From LSCE01 sp050485425 (GTDB taxonomy: Bacteria; Pseudomonadota; Gammaproteobacteria; Nitrococcales; Aquisalimonadaceae), in contig JBJHBJ010000016.1 in NCBI GenBank assembly GCA_050485425.1, positions 13,097 to 77,096 on the forward strand: a stretch of DNA of 64,000 bases. The letters are read 5' to 3'. Made by a program: the position numbers and the translations under genes. The notes beneath the pieces were generated by a model that was not told the origin of the DNA, ran no database searches, and worked only from the letters and a program-made list of their open reading frames with translations. Shown here in pieces: positions 26,623 to 35,556 of the stretch; position 1 is the stretch's first letter, and every line of letters begins with the position of its first letter.

Positions 26623-26940
26623 TCTTGAGAGCCTCCCGTTGCCCATCCGCAATCCTTGGCTGCAGACGGCCCGGCCTCGTCCCCCGTCAGGCGCTGCAGC
26701 GAAGAGCGGCCAATGAAACCAAAGTGCCTGCTATGTACTTTCCAGACGCCTTAACTGGAAGATAGTTCAAATTCGCCATACGTTTCCGTATGCAAATAAT
26801 ATGCATGACTTTACAGGCAGATACAGCCGCCCGCCGGAGCGCGGCCTGGTAACGGGACAACGTGGCGGGTCGCCTGCTATGCTTGTGCTGGAAGACTTCT
26901 GCAGGGACGCTTCCCAGCCCCCAGACTTCCCGGAGGCCGC
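26623..26940. other. Divergent intergenic region of fadE and a PilZ gene
   Basis: About 320 bases, locally AT-rich around 26750-26820. It holds a perfect palindrome at 26777-26792 (catacg-tttc-cgtatg) that is a candidate operator for fadE. I see no convincing -35/-10 pair and no small gene. Confidence 0.5.
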
Positions 26941-27303
26941 ATGAACGAACGTCGGCAAGCAGCACGTCAGCGGGTGGAGTGGCCGATGACGCTGGTTTTC
27001 TCGGATACCGGGCACAGCCTGCGCGTCCGGGGCTACGATCTTTCCTCGGGCGGTCTCGGCCTGGTCAGCACCGACCGGGTGGAACCGGGCACGGCCTGCA
27101 GAATGAAATTCCGCGTCAAACCGCGAGCCGACGATTTCGGCGTGGACATGGAGCCCTGGGGCGAAGTGGTACGCGTTGACGAGCAACAGCCCGGCGTCTT
27201 CCGCGTGGGGGTGGAGTTCTCGATGCTGAACCCGGAACAGGCCGGGGCCATCGAGCACTACCTGGATAATCTGGTGCAGCGCACGACGCCGGCACCGGCC
27301 TGA
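26941..27303 (+). CDS. Small PilZ-domain protein
   Basis: This 120-residue protein is essentially one PilZ domain. The arginine motif is in the N-terminal NERRQAARQRVEWP and the second motif is DLSSGGLGL, followed by the beta-barrel strands ending RVGVEFSML. Both c-di-GMP contacts are present, so binding is expected. It has no output domain and should act by protein contact. It converges with the NAD kinase gene. Confidence 0.85.
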   Translation: MNERRQAARQRVEWPMTLVFSDTGHSLRVRGYDLSSGGLGLVSTDRVEPGTACRMKFRVKPRADDFGVDMEPWGEVVRVDEQQPGVFRVGVEFSMLNPEQAGAIEHYLDNLVQRTTPAPA

Positions 27304-27332
27304 GAGGGTGTGCAGGACCGGCCGGGAGTCGC

Positions 27333-28100
27333 TCAGGGCATGAACTGTTCCTTGACGATACGCTCTTCCAGATTGTGTTCGGGATCGAACAGTAGCGTCA
27401 GCTGGTAGTCGGAATCCTCCCGGATGCTGACATGGCGTACGTCGCGGACTTCGGTGAAATCCGCCACCGCGCTGACCGGCCGCTTGGTGGGCTCGAGGAT
27501 TTCGAGTTCGACATGTGCGGTGTTGTGGAGCACCGCCCCCCGCCACCGCCGGGGCCGGAACGCCACGATGGACGTCAATGCCAGGATGTTGGCGCGCAGC
27601 GGCAGTATCGGGCCGTCGGCGGAAAGATTGTAGGCCGTGCTGCCGGCGGGCGTCGCCAGTAGCACACCGTCGCACATCAGTTCCTCCAGCCGCACCACGC
27701 CATCCACCTTGATCTGCAGTTTTGCCGTCTGGCGGGTCTCGCGCAACAGGGAAACTTCATTGATGGCCCGCGCCTCGCGTACCTCGCCCGCTGCGGTCCG
27801 GGCGGTCATGTGCAGCGGCTTGATGGTGACCGGCTGAGCCTTCTCCAGACGCTGGTGCAATCCATCCAGTTCCAGCCGGTTCATCAGGAAACCGACACTG
27901 CCGCAGTTCAGGCCGAACACGGGCTTGTCCAATCGCATGTAGCGATGCAGCGTGCGCAGCATCAGCCCGTCACCACCCAGCGCGACAATCACGTCCGCTT
28001 CCTCGACCGGTACAACGGTATACCGCTCGCGCAGGCCCAGCAGTGCCTGCTGGGCGGTTTCAGCGTTGCTGGCCACGACGGCAATACGGCGTTCTGTCAT
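27333..28100 (-). CDS. nadK: NAD kinase
   Basis: This 255-residue kinase phosphorylates NAD to NADP. The GGDG motif is at residues 42-45 (VALGGDGLMLRTLH), and the conserved block GSTAYNLSADGPILP follows. It is shorter than the E. coli enzyme (292) and resembles the compact form. I choose ATG 28100 because it overlaps the stop of the MFS gene as ATGA; the upstream ATG region encodes only eight further residues. The operon context (a TetR regulator, a membrane hydrolase and an MFS transporter) is unusual for this housekeeping enzyme. Confidence 0.92.
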   Translation of the reverse strand: MTERRIAVVASNAETAQQALLGLRERYTVVPVEEADVIVALGGDGLMLRTLHRYMRLDKPVFGLNCGSVGFLMNRLELDGLHQRLEKAQPVTIKPLHMTARTAAGEVREARAINEVSLLRETRQTAKLQIKVDGVVRLEELMCDGVLLATPAGSTAYNLSADGPILPLRANILALTSIVAFRPRRWRGAVLHNTAHVELEILEPTKRPVSAVADFTEVRDVRHVSIREDSDYQLTLLFDPEHNLEERIVKEQFMP

Positions 28101-29464
28101 AGGTTGTTCTCGCGGGCATCCCATTCGTGGGCGGCGGCACGGCCGCGGCTCTGGCTGACGGCCAGGCAGATAACAATAGCAATAATGAAGAGCAGGGCGC
28201 AGAACAGCACCGAGGCCTGCAAACCCACCACCGCCTGCAACAGACCGAGGGACAGAATACCGAAGGTGCTGGCCAGCTTGCTCGCCAGTCCCCAGAAACC
28301 GAAGAACTCGGCCGCCTTGGAACGGGGCGAGAAGATGCCCACCAGGGCACGCCCGGCAGACTGGCTGGACCCCAGGCTGAGGCCGGCGAGCACGCCCACG
28401 AACAGGAACAGGTGCTGCGCCTCCCAGCCCAGATCGAACAGGTCGTTCAGCAAACCGGTCACCTCAGGCGTGCCCCAGATGGCGAAGATCGCCGCCACCC
28501 AGAGGCTGAGCGAGGCAATGTAGGTTACCTTGGCGCCAATCTTGTCCTGCAGGTAGCCGAAACCCAGAGCGCCGGCAGCCGCAGTGATCTGCACGATGAT
28601 GAACATGATGTTGCGGATGTGCTCATCCCAGCCGATCACCTGCGCCCCGTAGATGAAGGCGAAGGTGATAATGATGGAAATGCCGGCCATGGCGAACAGC
28701 ACAGAACCCAGGAAGATCGCCAGATCCCGGAACTGTTGCAGTTCCCGCCAGGTGATCAGCAGGCGCTCGATGGCCACGCTCGCGTAGTTTCTTCCAGGGG
28801 GCAGTGGACGTTTCGATCCCCGCTCCTTCACCCAGATGAACGTCGGAATGGCCGCGAGCAGGAAGAAGACGCCGGCAAATGGGCCCACCCAGCGTACGCG
28901 ATCGAAGTTCTCCGCCGTGGCCTCGCCAAGGAACAGCAGCGTGAAGCCCGCAGCGAACAAGCCGCCCACGTAACCCAATGCCCAGCCGAAACCGGATATC
29001 TTGCCCAGATCCTCCGGCGGCCCCAGCCCGGGAAGGAAGCTTGCAATGAAGGATTCGCCGATGGCGTAGGCATAGTTGGAGAGCACCAGCAGAATCATGC
29101 CCAGCAGGATGTAGCCCGGGGCGACGAAGTACAGCAGAGCGGTCGCCGCCACCGTCAGCAGGTAACTGGCGAACAGGAACTGCTTCTTGGCCGCGGAATA
29201 GTCCATGATGGCGCCGGCAAACGGCCCGCTGACCACCACCATCAGATAACTGATCGCCAGCGCAATACTCCACAGCAGATTACCCAGCCGGTAGTTGTCG
29301 CCCCGATCACCGACAATCACCGTGGTGAACAACTCGCCGAACACTACGGTGATGATCAGCAGCGTATACGCCTGGTTGGCGAAATCGAACATCGCCCAAC
29401 CGAAGATTTCCCGTTTCGGCGCGCGTTCGCGGGCCGCCGGCTGACTCAGTGCCGCGTCTACCAC
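28097..29464 (-). CDS. MFS transporter of the UMF1/Atg22-like family
   Basis: This 455-residue protein has twelve predicted membrane helices. It opens with KREIFGWAMFDFANQAYTLLIITVVFGELF, the signature of the UMF1 (Atg22-like) group, and has SGPFAGAIMDYSAAKKQFL in the loop after helix 2. Bacterial members have no firm substrate. Translation starts at a GTG that overlaps the stop of the preceding hydrolase gene, and ends in an ATGA overlap with nadK, so all three are coupled. Confidence 0.8.
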   Translation of the reverse strand: MVDAALSQPAARERAPKREIFGWAMFDFANQAYTLLIITVVFGELFTTVIVGDRGDNYRLGNLLWSIALAISYLMVVVSGPFAGAIMDYSAAKKQFLFASYLLTVAATALLYFVAPGYILLGMILLVLSNYAYAIGESFIASFLPGLGPPEDLGKISGFGWALGYVGGLFAAGFTLLFLGEATAENFDRVRWVGPFAGVFFLLAAIPTFIWVKERGSKRPLPPGRNYASVAIERLLITWRELQQFRDLAIFLGSVLFAMAGISIIITFAFIYGAQVIGWDEHIRNIMFIIVQITAAAGALGFGYLQDKIGAKVTYIASLSLWVAAIFAIWGTPEVTGLLNDLFDLGWEAQHLFLFVGVLAGLSLGSSQSAGRALVGIFSPRSKAAEFFGFWGLASKLASTFGILSLGLLQAVVGLQASVLFCALLFIIAIVICLAVSQSRGRAAAHEWDARENNL

Positions 29465-30522
29465 AAGCCCCCCCGGATCGGGCTGGGTTCGTCATCGATT
29501 CCCAGCGTGAACAGGCTCCACGCCTCCAGATCGCCGTTTCGGCAGAGCCCGTAGCGGAACGGCGGCGTCAGCCCCTCAAGCGCGAAGCGGAGATCCTTGA
29601 ACCAGACACAGGTGTCGGACGCCGCCCGATCCACCCGGTACACCGACGGCAAGTGCGCGAAACGCCGGTAGAACGCGAACGCATCCTCCGCCCATACCGA
29701 GCGAGCCAAGGCGTCCTTCTCGCCGTCGCCGTACATGGCGTGACGCCGCCACTGCGCCTGATCCACCGGTTGGTAGCTGGCCAGTATGCGGCGGAACCAG
29801 GGGGCATCCTCGGACGCTGGCGTGGGCGGCTCTGAGCGACGCAGGTTCACGGTGGTCAGGTAGTGCGTTTCGTTGTGGGTAACGGCCAGCATCCAGTTGA
29901 ACGGGGAAAACGGCTGTGGATAGGCCTCCACCCGGGCGGTCTGCATGCCGCGATCGGCGGCGAATTGCTGCGCCACGTCCAGCGCACTGCGGTACTGGCT
30001 GTGCTGAAACAGCACCAGCGCCGTCACTCCCGCCAGGCTGAGCGTGGCCGCCAGCCGCGGCCGCCAGTACAGCGAGGCCAGGAGCCCGAGAACGAGAATC
30101 CCGCTGAACCAGGGATCGATGATGAACGTGGTGTTGAAACCGGGAGCCCAGGCACTGAACGGGGCCAGAATCCGGGTCCCGTAGCTGGTGATCAGGTCAC
30201 CGAGAATGTGGATGAACAACGCCAGCAGGGAAACACCGTAGTAGGCTTTCCAGCCATAGCGACGCCCGCCCAGATAACTGAAACCCACGGCCAGGACCAG
30301 CGCCCACAACGGCATCGCCACCAGTGAATGGGTGATACCCCGGTGCTGCCCCAGGTACACATCGGAGCCGAACAGCCGGACGACGGCGTCGAGATCCGGA
30401 GCGGCGGCGGCCAGGCCTCCGACCACCGTGCGCTCCTTGAGGGAAAGCGTGCCGGCGCGCCGTTTCGGCGCCGTTGCCCGGGCCAGCACAGCCCCGGATA
30501 TGGCATGGGTAATGGTATCCAG
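29458..30522 (-). CDS. YdjM-like membrane-bound metal-dependent hydrolase, probable CTG start
   Basis: The family (PF04307) begins with a conserved DTITHALSGALLA-like block. Here that block, DTITHAISGAVLARATAP, is encoded directly after a CTG at 30522-30520. GGAGAG lies six bases upstream. Between that CTG and the in-frame stop of the upstream tetR gene there is no ATG, GTG or TTG. Starting at the next GTG (30489) would delete the conserved histidine. Downstream, HRGITHSL and HILGDLITSYGT supply further metal ligands, and several membrane helices follow in the middle. The C-terminal 150 residues are soluble. The substrate is unknown. Length from the CTG is 354 residues. Confidence 0.75.
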   Translation of the reverse strand: MDTITHAISGAVLARATAPKRRAGTLSLKERTVVGGLAAAAPDLDAVVRLFGSDVYLGQHRGITHSLVAMPLWALVLAVGFSYLGGRRYGWKAYYGVSLLALFIHILGDLITSYGTRILAPFSAWAPGFNTTFIIDPWFSGILVLGLLASLYWRPRLAATLSLAGVTALVLFQHSQYRSALDVAQQFAADRGMQTARVEAYPQPFSPFNWMLAVTHNETHYLTTVNLRRSEPPTPASEDAPWFRRILASYQPVDQAQWRRHAMYGDGEKDALARSVWAEDAFAFYRRFAHLPSVYRVDRAASDTCVWFKDLRFALEGLTPPFRYGLCRNGDLEAWSLFTLGIDDEPSPIRGGLW

Positions 30523-30543
30523 CGGGTCTCTCCGGTTATGCCG

Positions 30544-31215
30544 TCAGTCGGACGCCGCGCGCTGCGCCGACGCCGACGCCTCCTCGTTCACTGCCGCCGG
30601 CGGCGCGGGCAGCCGCAGCCTTCCGCCGTGGTGCACCGTGCCGTAGCCCGGCACAAATCCCGACAGCAGGCGTGCCGTTCGCAAGCCGCGATGCAGGCGG
30701 CTGCGGGTCTTGCGGAAACCGGGGCTTTCGTCCCGCAACCAGCTTACGAAGGTGGCGACGAACAGGCTGGTCAGCACTGTTTCCTCCAGACCGCGGTAGA
30801 TGCCGGCGGCGTCCCGGCCGGCCGCTTCCCGCAGCCACTGGACGGTACGACTGATGCGTAGCACGGCCGGGATCTGGACATGCAGATGGCCCGGTTCCAG
30901 CTTGCCGAGAATCATCTGCCGCGTAACGCCACGGTGCGGCTCCAGGCAATCCAGCCAGGCCCAGACCAGTGTTTCCAGCCGCTCCACCGAGGGCAGTTCG
31001 GCTACTGCCAGTTCGTGACCACACGCCAGCATCGCCGCGTCCGCCCGATCGAACCAGGCATCCACCAACTCGTCCTTTTCCCGGAAGTGCTGCCGGACAC
31101 CGTTCAGGTCGGTATCCAGCGCTTCCGCCACCTGATACAGCCGGAGCCCCTCCCAGGAGCCCTGTTCGGCCACCGTGAGTGCCGCGTCGACGATCGCATC
31201 TGCAGTCGGTTGCAT
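30544..31215 (-). CDS. TetR/AcrR-family transcriptional regulator
   Basis: This 223-residue protein has an N-terminal helix-turn-helix (residues about 5-50: ADAIVDAALTVAEQGSWEGLRLYQVAEAL...GVRQHFREKDELV) and a helical ligand-binding domain. The tail is Ala/Glu-rich and poorly conserved. It is the first gene of a same-strand run (hydrolase, MFS, nadK), with 21 bases to the next start, and may control its own operon. The ligand is unknown. Confidence 0.8.
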   Translation of the reverse strand: MQPTADAIVDAALTVAEQGSWEGLRLYQVAEALDTDLNGVRQHFREKDELVDAWFDRADAAMLACGHELAVAELPSVERLETLVWAWLDCLEPHRGVTRQMILGKLEPGHLHVQIPAVLRISRTVQWLREAAGRDAAGIYRGLEETVLTSLFVATFVSWLRDESPGFRKTRSRLHRGLRTARLLSGFVPGYGTVHHGGRLRLPAPPAAVNEEASASAQRAASD

Positions 31216-31252
31216 GCAGCCTCCCTCGGTTGCTCGGCCGGAAAGCGAACCA

Positions 31253-31648
31253 TCAACGCCGATTGATACCGATGCCTCCCGGACCGGTGAACATCAGAGC
31301 CAGGGCGGTAAACAGGAAAAAGCCCTGCAGCTCCAGCGCCCAGGCGCCATGCTGATTCAAGGCGAACAACTCGTGCGAGTGAGCGAGAAAGATGGCGAAG
31401 AGCATGTTGATGACGATCAACAAGCCCCCCCAGCGAGCATAGAAGCCGATGATGATCAGTATCGGCGCCACCACCTCGCCCAGGTACACACCGTAGGCCA
31501 GCGCTTCCGGCAGCCCGGCGCCGGCAAGCATTCCCTTGATACCGTCGATTCCACCAATCAGCTTGGGAATACCATGGAACAGCATCAGTATCCCCAGCGT
31601 CAGACGCAGGATCAGCTTCCCGACGTCATCATTCAGTGACTGCAGCAT
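31253..31648 (-). CDS. DoxX-family membrane protein
   Basis: This 131-residue protein has four membrane segments. It shows the DoxX pattern: LILRLTLGILMLFHGIPKL near the start, GEVVAPILIIIGFYARWGGLLIVINMLFAIFLAH in the middle, and a last helix with the family ending ALMFTGPGGIGI. DoxX proteins are linked loosely to oxidative or thiol stress. It lies 37 bases upstream of the tetR gene on the same strand. Confidence 0.8.
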   Translation of the reverse strand: MLQSLNDDVGKLILRLTLGILMLFHGIPKLIGGIDGIKGMLAGAGLPEALAYGVYLGEVVAPILIIIGFYARWGGLLIVINMLFAIFLAHSHELFALNQHGAWALELQGFFLFTALALMFTGPGGIGINRR

Positions 31649-31734
31649 AGTACACTCCTTGTTATGGTCTTGGATGAATCACACCACGTATCTGTGACAT
31701 TTTACAGCCGGCCTCACTTCACTAGCTTACTAAC

Positions 31735-32256
31735 ATGACAGAGCCTCGCACAGCCACCACTATCTACTTCGCCCACGGCAAGGAAAGCGGCCCCTGGGGC
31801 ACCAAGATCAGCGCGCTGGCAGAACTGGCCCGCGCCAGGGGCCTGCGCGTGGAGAGCCCGGACTACCGCTTCACCATGGATCCCGATGAGCGGGTACGCC
31901 ATCTGCTGCAACACGCCGATACCGCCGGCGATAGCCTGCTGCTGGCGGGATCGAGTATGGGAGGGTATGTCTCCGCGGTGGCCAGCGCCACGCTGAAACC
32001 GCGCGGCCTGTTCCTGATGGCCCCGGCCGTGGACATTCCCGGTTACACCGCCGACACCACGCCGGGCAGCGGCTGCATCCACGTGATTCACGGCTGGCAG
32101 GACACGCTGATACCCCCCGAACGGGTGACGGGGTGGGCCCTGCGCCACCGGGCCAGCCTCCACCTGATCGACGCGGACCACACGTTGAACAGCAGGTTGG
32201 AACGCGTCGAACGCCTGTTCTCGCTGTTTCTCGACGAGGCGCTGGCCACCGGATGA
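31735..32256 (+). CDS. Small alpha/beta hydrolase (YqiA-like)
   Basis: This 173-residue cytoplasmic esterase-like protein has the oxyanion start YFAHGKESGPWGTK. The nucleophile elbow is AGSSMGGY (serine), with an aspartate in HGWQDTLIP and a histidine in DADHTLNS, so the triad is complete. It matches the short YqiA/RBBP9-type hydrolases. It is divergent from doxX and 68 bases upstream of a small membrane protein. The physiological ester is unknown. Confidence 0.75.
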   Translation: MTEPRTATTIYFAHGKESGPWGTKISALAELARARGLRVESPDYRFTMDPDERVRHLLQHADTAGDSLLLAGSSMGGYVSAVASATLKPRGLFLMAPAVDIPGYTADTTPGSGCIHVIHGWQDTLIPPERVTGWALRHRASLHLIDADHTLNSRLERVERLFSLFLDEALATG

Positions 32257-32324
32257 GCCTTGCCCGACCCCGGGCGCTTCTGTGGCACAATCTGCGCCTC
32301 GGACGACGATTGCGGACAAGAGCC

Positions 32325-32783
32325 ATGTCAGACACAGTTGCGCAAACGCCTCCCCAGGGGCTGCCCATGATGCACATCCTGCTAGCCCTGCTGGCGGGGC
32401 TGGTTCTCTATATGCCGGTGGTCAACCTGGCCGATGGCGGATACCTGTCGGTGCTGGACATCGCCGGCGCCTGGGGCTATCTCACGCTGTTCCTGCTCGG
32501 TCTGCTGATCGGTGCCTGCCTGATCTTCATGATCACCCGCAAACTGACCTGGGGGCGCGCACTGCTGGTGGACCTGGGAGTGGTGGTCTGTCTGATTCCG
32601 GCCGTGGTGGGCATTGTCCTCGGCTGGGAGCAGCCCGCGCAGGGGGCCACCGGCTTTGGCTACGGCTTCTGGCTGGCGGTGGTCTTCCTGCTGCTGCGCT
32701 TCCCACTCAGCTTCTGGATTCGGGGAAACGCCAGCCGGCTGCATACGCAGATGCAGCAGAAGCAGTCCGGGAGGGATGGCTGA
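32325..32783 (+). CDS. Hypothetical four-helix inner-membrane protein
   Basis: This 152-residue protein is not one I recognise. From ATG 32325 it has four hydrophobic stretches: MMHILLALLAGLVLYMPVV, YLTLFLLGLLIGACLIFMI, LLVDLGVVVCLIPAVVGIVLG, and FWLAVVFLLLRFPLSFWI. A Gln-rich basic tail follows. The longer open frame upstream (from 32133) overlaps the hydrolase gene in another frame and is unlikely. It converges with the stator pair. Confidence 0.6.
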   Translation: MSDTVAQTPPQGLPMMHILLALLAGLVLYMPVVNLADGGYLSVLDIAGAWGYLTLFLLGLLIGACLIFMITRKLTWGRALLVDLGVVVCLIPAVVGIVLGWEQPAQGATGFGYGFWLAVVFLLLRFPLSFWIRGNASRLHTQMQQKQSGRDG

Positions 32784-32821
32784 TGTGCCATCCCGACCAC
32801 TTCATGAATCACGCGGGCACT

Positions 32822-34123
32822 TCAGCGCGAGGTTAGTCGCAGCTCGATGCGACGGTTGCGTCGCATCGCCTCCGCGGTGGTGCGGTCGTCCACCGGATGG
32901 TACTCGGCAAAGCCGGCCGCCGAGAGCCGCTCGGCTGGAACGCCTCTGGCGATCAGGTAATCCACGATGGACTGCGCGCGCGCCGTGGACAGCTGCCAGT
33001 TGGACGGGAATTCCGGAGTGCTGATGGGACGGATGTCGGTATGTCCCTCCACCTGGAGCACCCAGGGGATCTCGTCGGGGATGTCCTCGGCGATGGTAAG
33101 CAGCGTCTCCGCCACACGGTCGAGTTGCCGCCGGCCGGGTTGGCCCAGTTCGGCGGAAGCGGATTCGAAGAACAGCTCCGACTGGAACAGGAAACGATCG
33201 CCGACAATGCGGATGTCCTCGCGGTCACCGAGCACCTCGCGCAAACGGCCGAAGAAATCGGAGCGGTAGCGGCTCAGTTCCTGCACCCGCTCCACCAGCA
33301 GCAGGTTCAGCCGCTCACCCAGCTCGGCAATCTCGATATCCTGTTCGGCAACCCGCGTTTCCGCCAGTTCCAGCGCGCCGGCCACCCGGCGCAACTGTTC
33401 ACGCAGGGCAGCCGCCTCGGCGGCCAGCCTGTCGATCCGGGCCTGCGCCTCCGCCGACAGGTGCTGTTCCTCTTCCAGCGCCCGGCGCTGTTCTTCCGTC
33501 AGACGGGTCAGGTCGCGGACCCGCATTTCCCGTTCTTCGATCTCGCGCTGCGCCAGGCGGGTACGTTCCTCGGCGTCCGCCAGCTCGGCTTCCAGGGCCA
33601 GGCTGCGATCGCGGGCCGCGGTGGCTTCGTCCCGGCTCGCTTCCAGGGCCGCCTCCAGATCGCCCACCTGGTCTTCCAGCTGCTGCCGGAGACGGCGCAG
33701 CGCGTCAATATCCTGTTGCAGGCTGGCCAGCTCGCGGGTCTGCTCGCGGATGGTCTCCTGGTCTTCCTCGATGGTCTCTCCGGCAGCGAGGAGTTCGCGT
33801 TCCAGCCGCTCGGAGCGGTCCAGGGCTTCCGCCAGTTCATCCTGCAATGCGGCCCGCTGGCCGATGGAAACGCTGAGTTGTTCTTCCAGCGCCTCCCGGC
33901 GGCGCTCCTCCATGGACAGTAGTTCGCCAAGCTCGGTGAGACGAGCTTCGAGTCGCGCCAACGTTCGCTCGCGGCCGGTCAACACATCCGTAAGCACCGA
34001 CTGCGCCAGCATGAACACCGTCAGCACGAACACGAATACGAGGAGCAGCGTCGCCAGCGCATCCACGTACCCCGGCCAGATATTGACGCTGTTCCGGCTT
34101 CGGCGTCCGCCTCCAGTGAACAT
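32822..34123 (-). CDS. MotB/OmpA-like stator subunit with long periplasmic coiled coil
   Basis: This 433-residue protein has one N-terminal membrane helix (about residues 17-41). It is preceded by NIWPGYVDALATLLLVF, in which D21 is positioned like the proton-carrying aspartate of MotB. About 240 residues of heptad-rich coiled coil follow (roughly 45-290). An OmpA-type peptidoglycan-binding domain ends the protein (VEGHTDIRPIS...NWQLSTARAQSIVDYLIARG...NRRIELRL). It starts 6 bases after the MotA/TolQ-like gene. The pair should form a proton-driven complex anchored to the wall; the load it drives is unknown. Confidence 0.8.
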   Translation of the reverse strand: MFTGGGRRSRNSVNIWPGYVDALATLLLVFVFVLTVFMLAQSVLTDVLTGRERTLARLEARLTELGELLSMEERRREALEEQLSVSIGQRAALQDELAEALDRSERLERELLAAGETIEEDQETIREQTRELASLQQDIDALRRLRQQLEDQVGDLEAALEASRDEATAARDRSLALEAELADAEERTRLAQREIEEREMRVRDLTRLTEEQRRALEEEQHLSAEAQARIDRLAAEAAALREQLRRVAGALELAETRVAEQDIEIAELGERLNLLLVERVQELSRYRSDFFGRLREVLGDREDIRIVGDRFLFQSELFFESASAELGQPGRRQLDRVAETLLTIAEDIPDEIPWVLQVEGHTDIRPISTPEFPSNWQLSTARAQSIVDYLIARGVPAERLSAAGFAEYHPVDDRTTAEAMRRNRRIELRLTSR

Positions 34124-34129
34124 AGCGGC

Positions 34130-35281
34130 TTACCGTCCTTCCGGCGGTTCGTGTCCCGTCGCCTTGGCCACGGTGCGGGTCAGCAGGCGCACTTCGCTGC
34201 GTAACGCTTCCGCCACCGTATCCCGCTCCTGCTCCATCCGGCCGATCATGCGTCCCAAATGCTGGTCCAGGCCCTGCAGCGCCTCGCGCATGGCCCGGTC
34301 CTCGTCCTGGCGGTCTGCCATGGTATCCGCCAGTCGCTTCAGCAACGGCTGCAGTTCCATCTGCCCCTTGGTGATGGTAAGCGCCATCTTCTGTTCGCCG
34401 CGGCTTTGCTCCAACAGGTGAGACATCTGCTCGGTGAGATTGATCAATCCGGCATCCGCCGCGCGGCGCTCCTCCTCGGAGCGGGCCAGGGCACGCTGGA
34501 GCTTGTCCAGACTGTCGGCGGTCTGCTCCAGCAAGGCCTGGATGTAGGCAGGAATGGTCGGTTCGCCCTCGCCGGCGCCGACACCGCCGCTGCTGTAGTG
34601 GGTCACCCCGGAAAGCCATTCTTCCAGATCGTTGTAGAAGCGATTCTGGGCGTATCCCGCCTGCAAATCGACGAAACCCAGCACCAGGGCGCCGGCCAGG
34701 CCGAACAGCGAGGAGCTGAATGCGGTACCCATGCCCTCCAGCGGCGCTTCCAGGCCGCTGCGCAGTTCTTCGAAGATGGCGGTGGCGTCGGCGCCGGTGA
34801 TGCGCAGGTCGCCAATCACTGCGCCAATGGCACGCAGCGTGTCCAGCAACCCCCAGAAGGTACCCAGCAGACCGAGAAAGATCAGCAGGCCGATGATGTA
34901 GCGTGAGAGATCCCGGGACTCATCCAGCCGCGAGCGTATGCCGTCCAGCAATGTCGTCATGCTCATCGCCGAGAGCTGAAGCTGCTTGTCCTTGCGGTCG
35001 GCCAGCAAACGGGTGAGTGACCCGATCACGCCGCCCCTGGGAACCGCCGGCGTCGCCCGGCTGGCGCGCCAGGCGCGAATCCAGGCGGCATCCGGCCCCA
35101 ACTGGATGACCTGGCGCAGGTTGATGATGATTCCCAGCAGCAACACCGCCAGGATCATGCCGTTGAAAACGGGGTTGGCAAAGAATGCCTCACGCAGCGG
35201 AACGAACAACAGCGTACAGACCACTGCCACCGAGGCGAGGAACAAAGCAATCCAGAGCAGGACCCGCGTGGGTTGTCTCAC
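34130..35281 (-). CDS. MotA/TolQ/ExbB-family proton channel subunit
   Basis: This 383-residue protein has two N-terminal helices (about 8-28 and 38-56) and a cytoplasmic insert. The MotA_ExbB core lies at about 140-225 (SRYIIGLLIFLGLLGTFWGLL...EGMGTAFSSSLFGLAGALVLGFVDLQAG). The last 150 residues are a charged cytoplasmic helical tail. It is translated just before the OmpA-like partner. It is not next to flagellar, tol or exb genes. No helicase or nuclease gene of the Zorya type accompanies it. Confidence 0.82.
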   Translation of the reverse strand: MRQPTRVLLWIALFLASVAVVCTLLFVPLREAFFANPVFNGMILAVLLLGIIINLRQVIQLGPDAAWIRAWRASRATPAVPRGGVIGSLTRLLADRKDKQLQLSAMSMTTLLDGIRSRLDESRDLSRYIIGLLIFLGLLGTFWGLLDTLRAIGAVIGDLRITGADATAIFEELRSGLEAPLEGMGTAFSSSLFGLAGALVLGFVDLQAGYAQNRFYNDLEEWLSGVTHYSSGGVGAGEGEPTIPAYIQALLEQTADSLDKLQRALARSEEERRAADAGLINLTEQMSHLLEQSRGEQKMALTITKGQMELQPLLKRLADTMADRQDEDRAMREALQGLDQHLGRMIGRMEQERDTVAEALRSEVRLLTRTVAKATGHEPPEGR

Positions 35282-35556
35282 GCACCCTCCCTTGCCGCGA
35301 CAGGGGACGCCGCGACTGTCGCCGACGTTGTTATGGAAGCGCTGAAGTACCCATGCCGCCGCGCTTCCTTATATGGCTTTCCCAGCTGCTTGCGGAATCA
35401 TCGGTCGATCCAACTGATGCGATGAACAGATCAACAGCCCCCGATTGGTTGATCATCCATGCCATCGCACCGGAGAGCAAGCCCCGGTGCATCTGAGCGT
35501 CAGGAGAAAGGTGACGGCGGCAGCGCTGCCGGCCTCGACAGCGCACGGGTCGCCGA

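Noticed and set aside
32822..35281. Zorya anti-phage system
   Set aside because: The pair resembles ZorA/ZorB only in the stator fold. No ZorC, ZorD or ZorE gene is adjacent, and the long coiled coil is on the OmpA-like partner rather than on the channel subunit.
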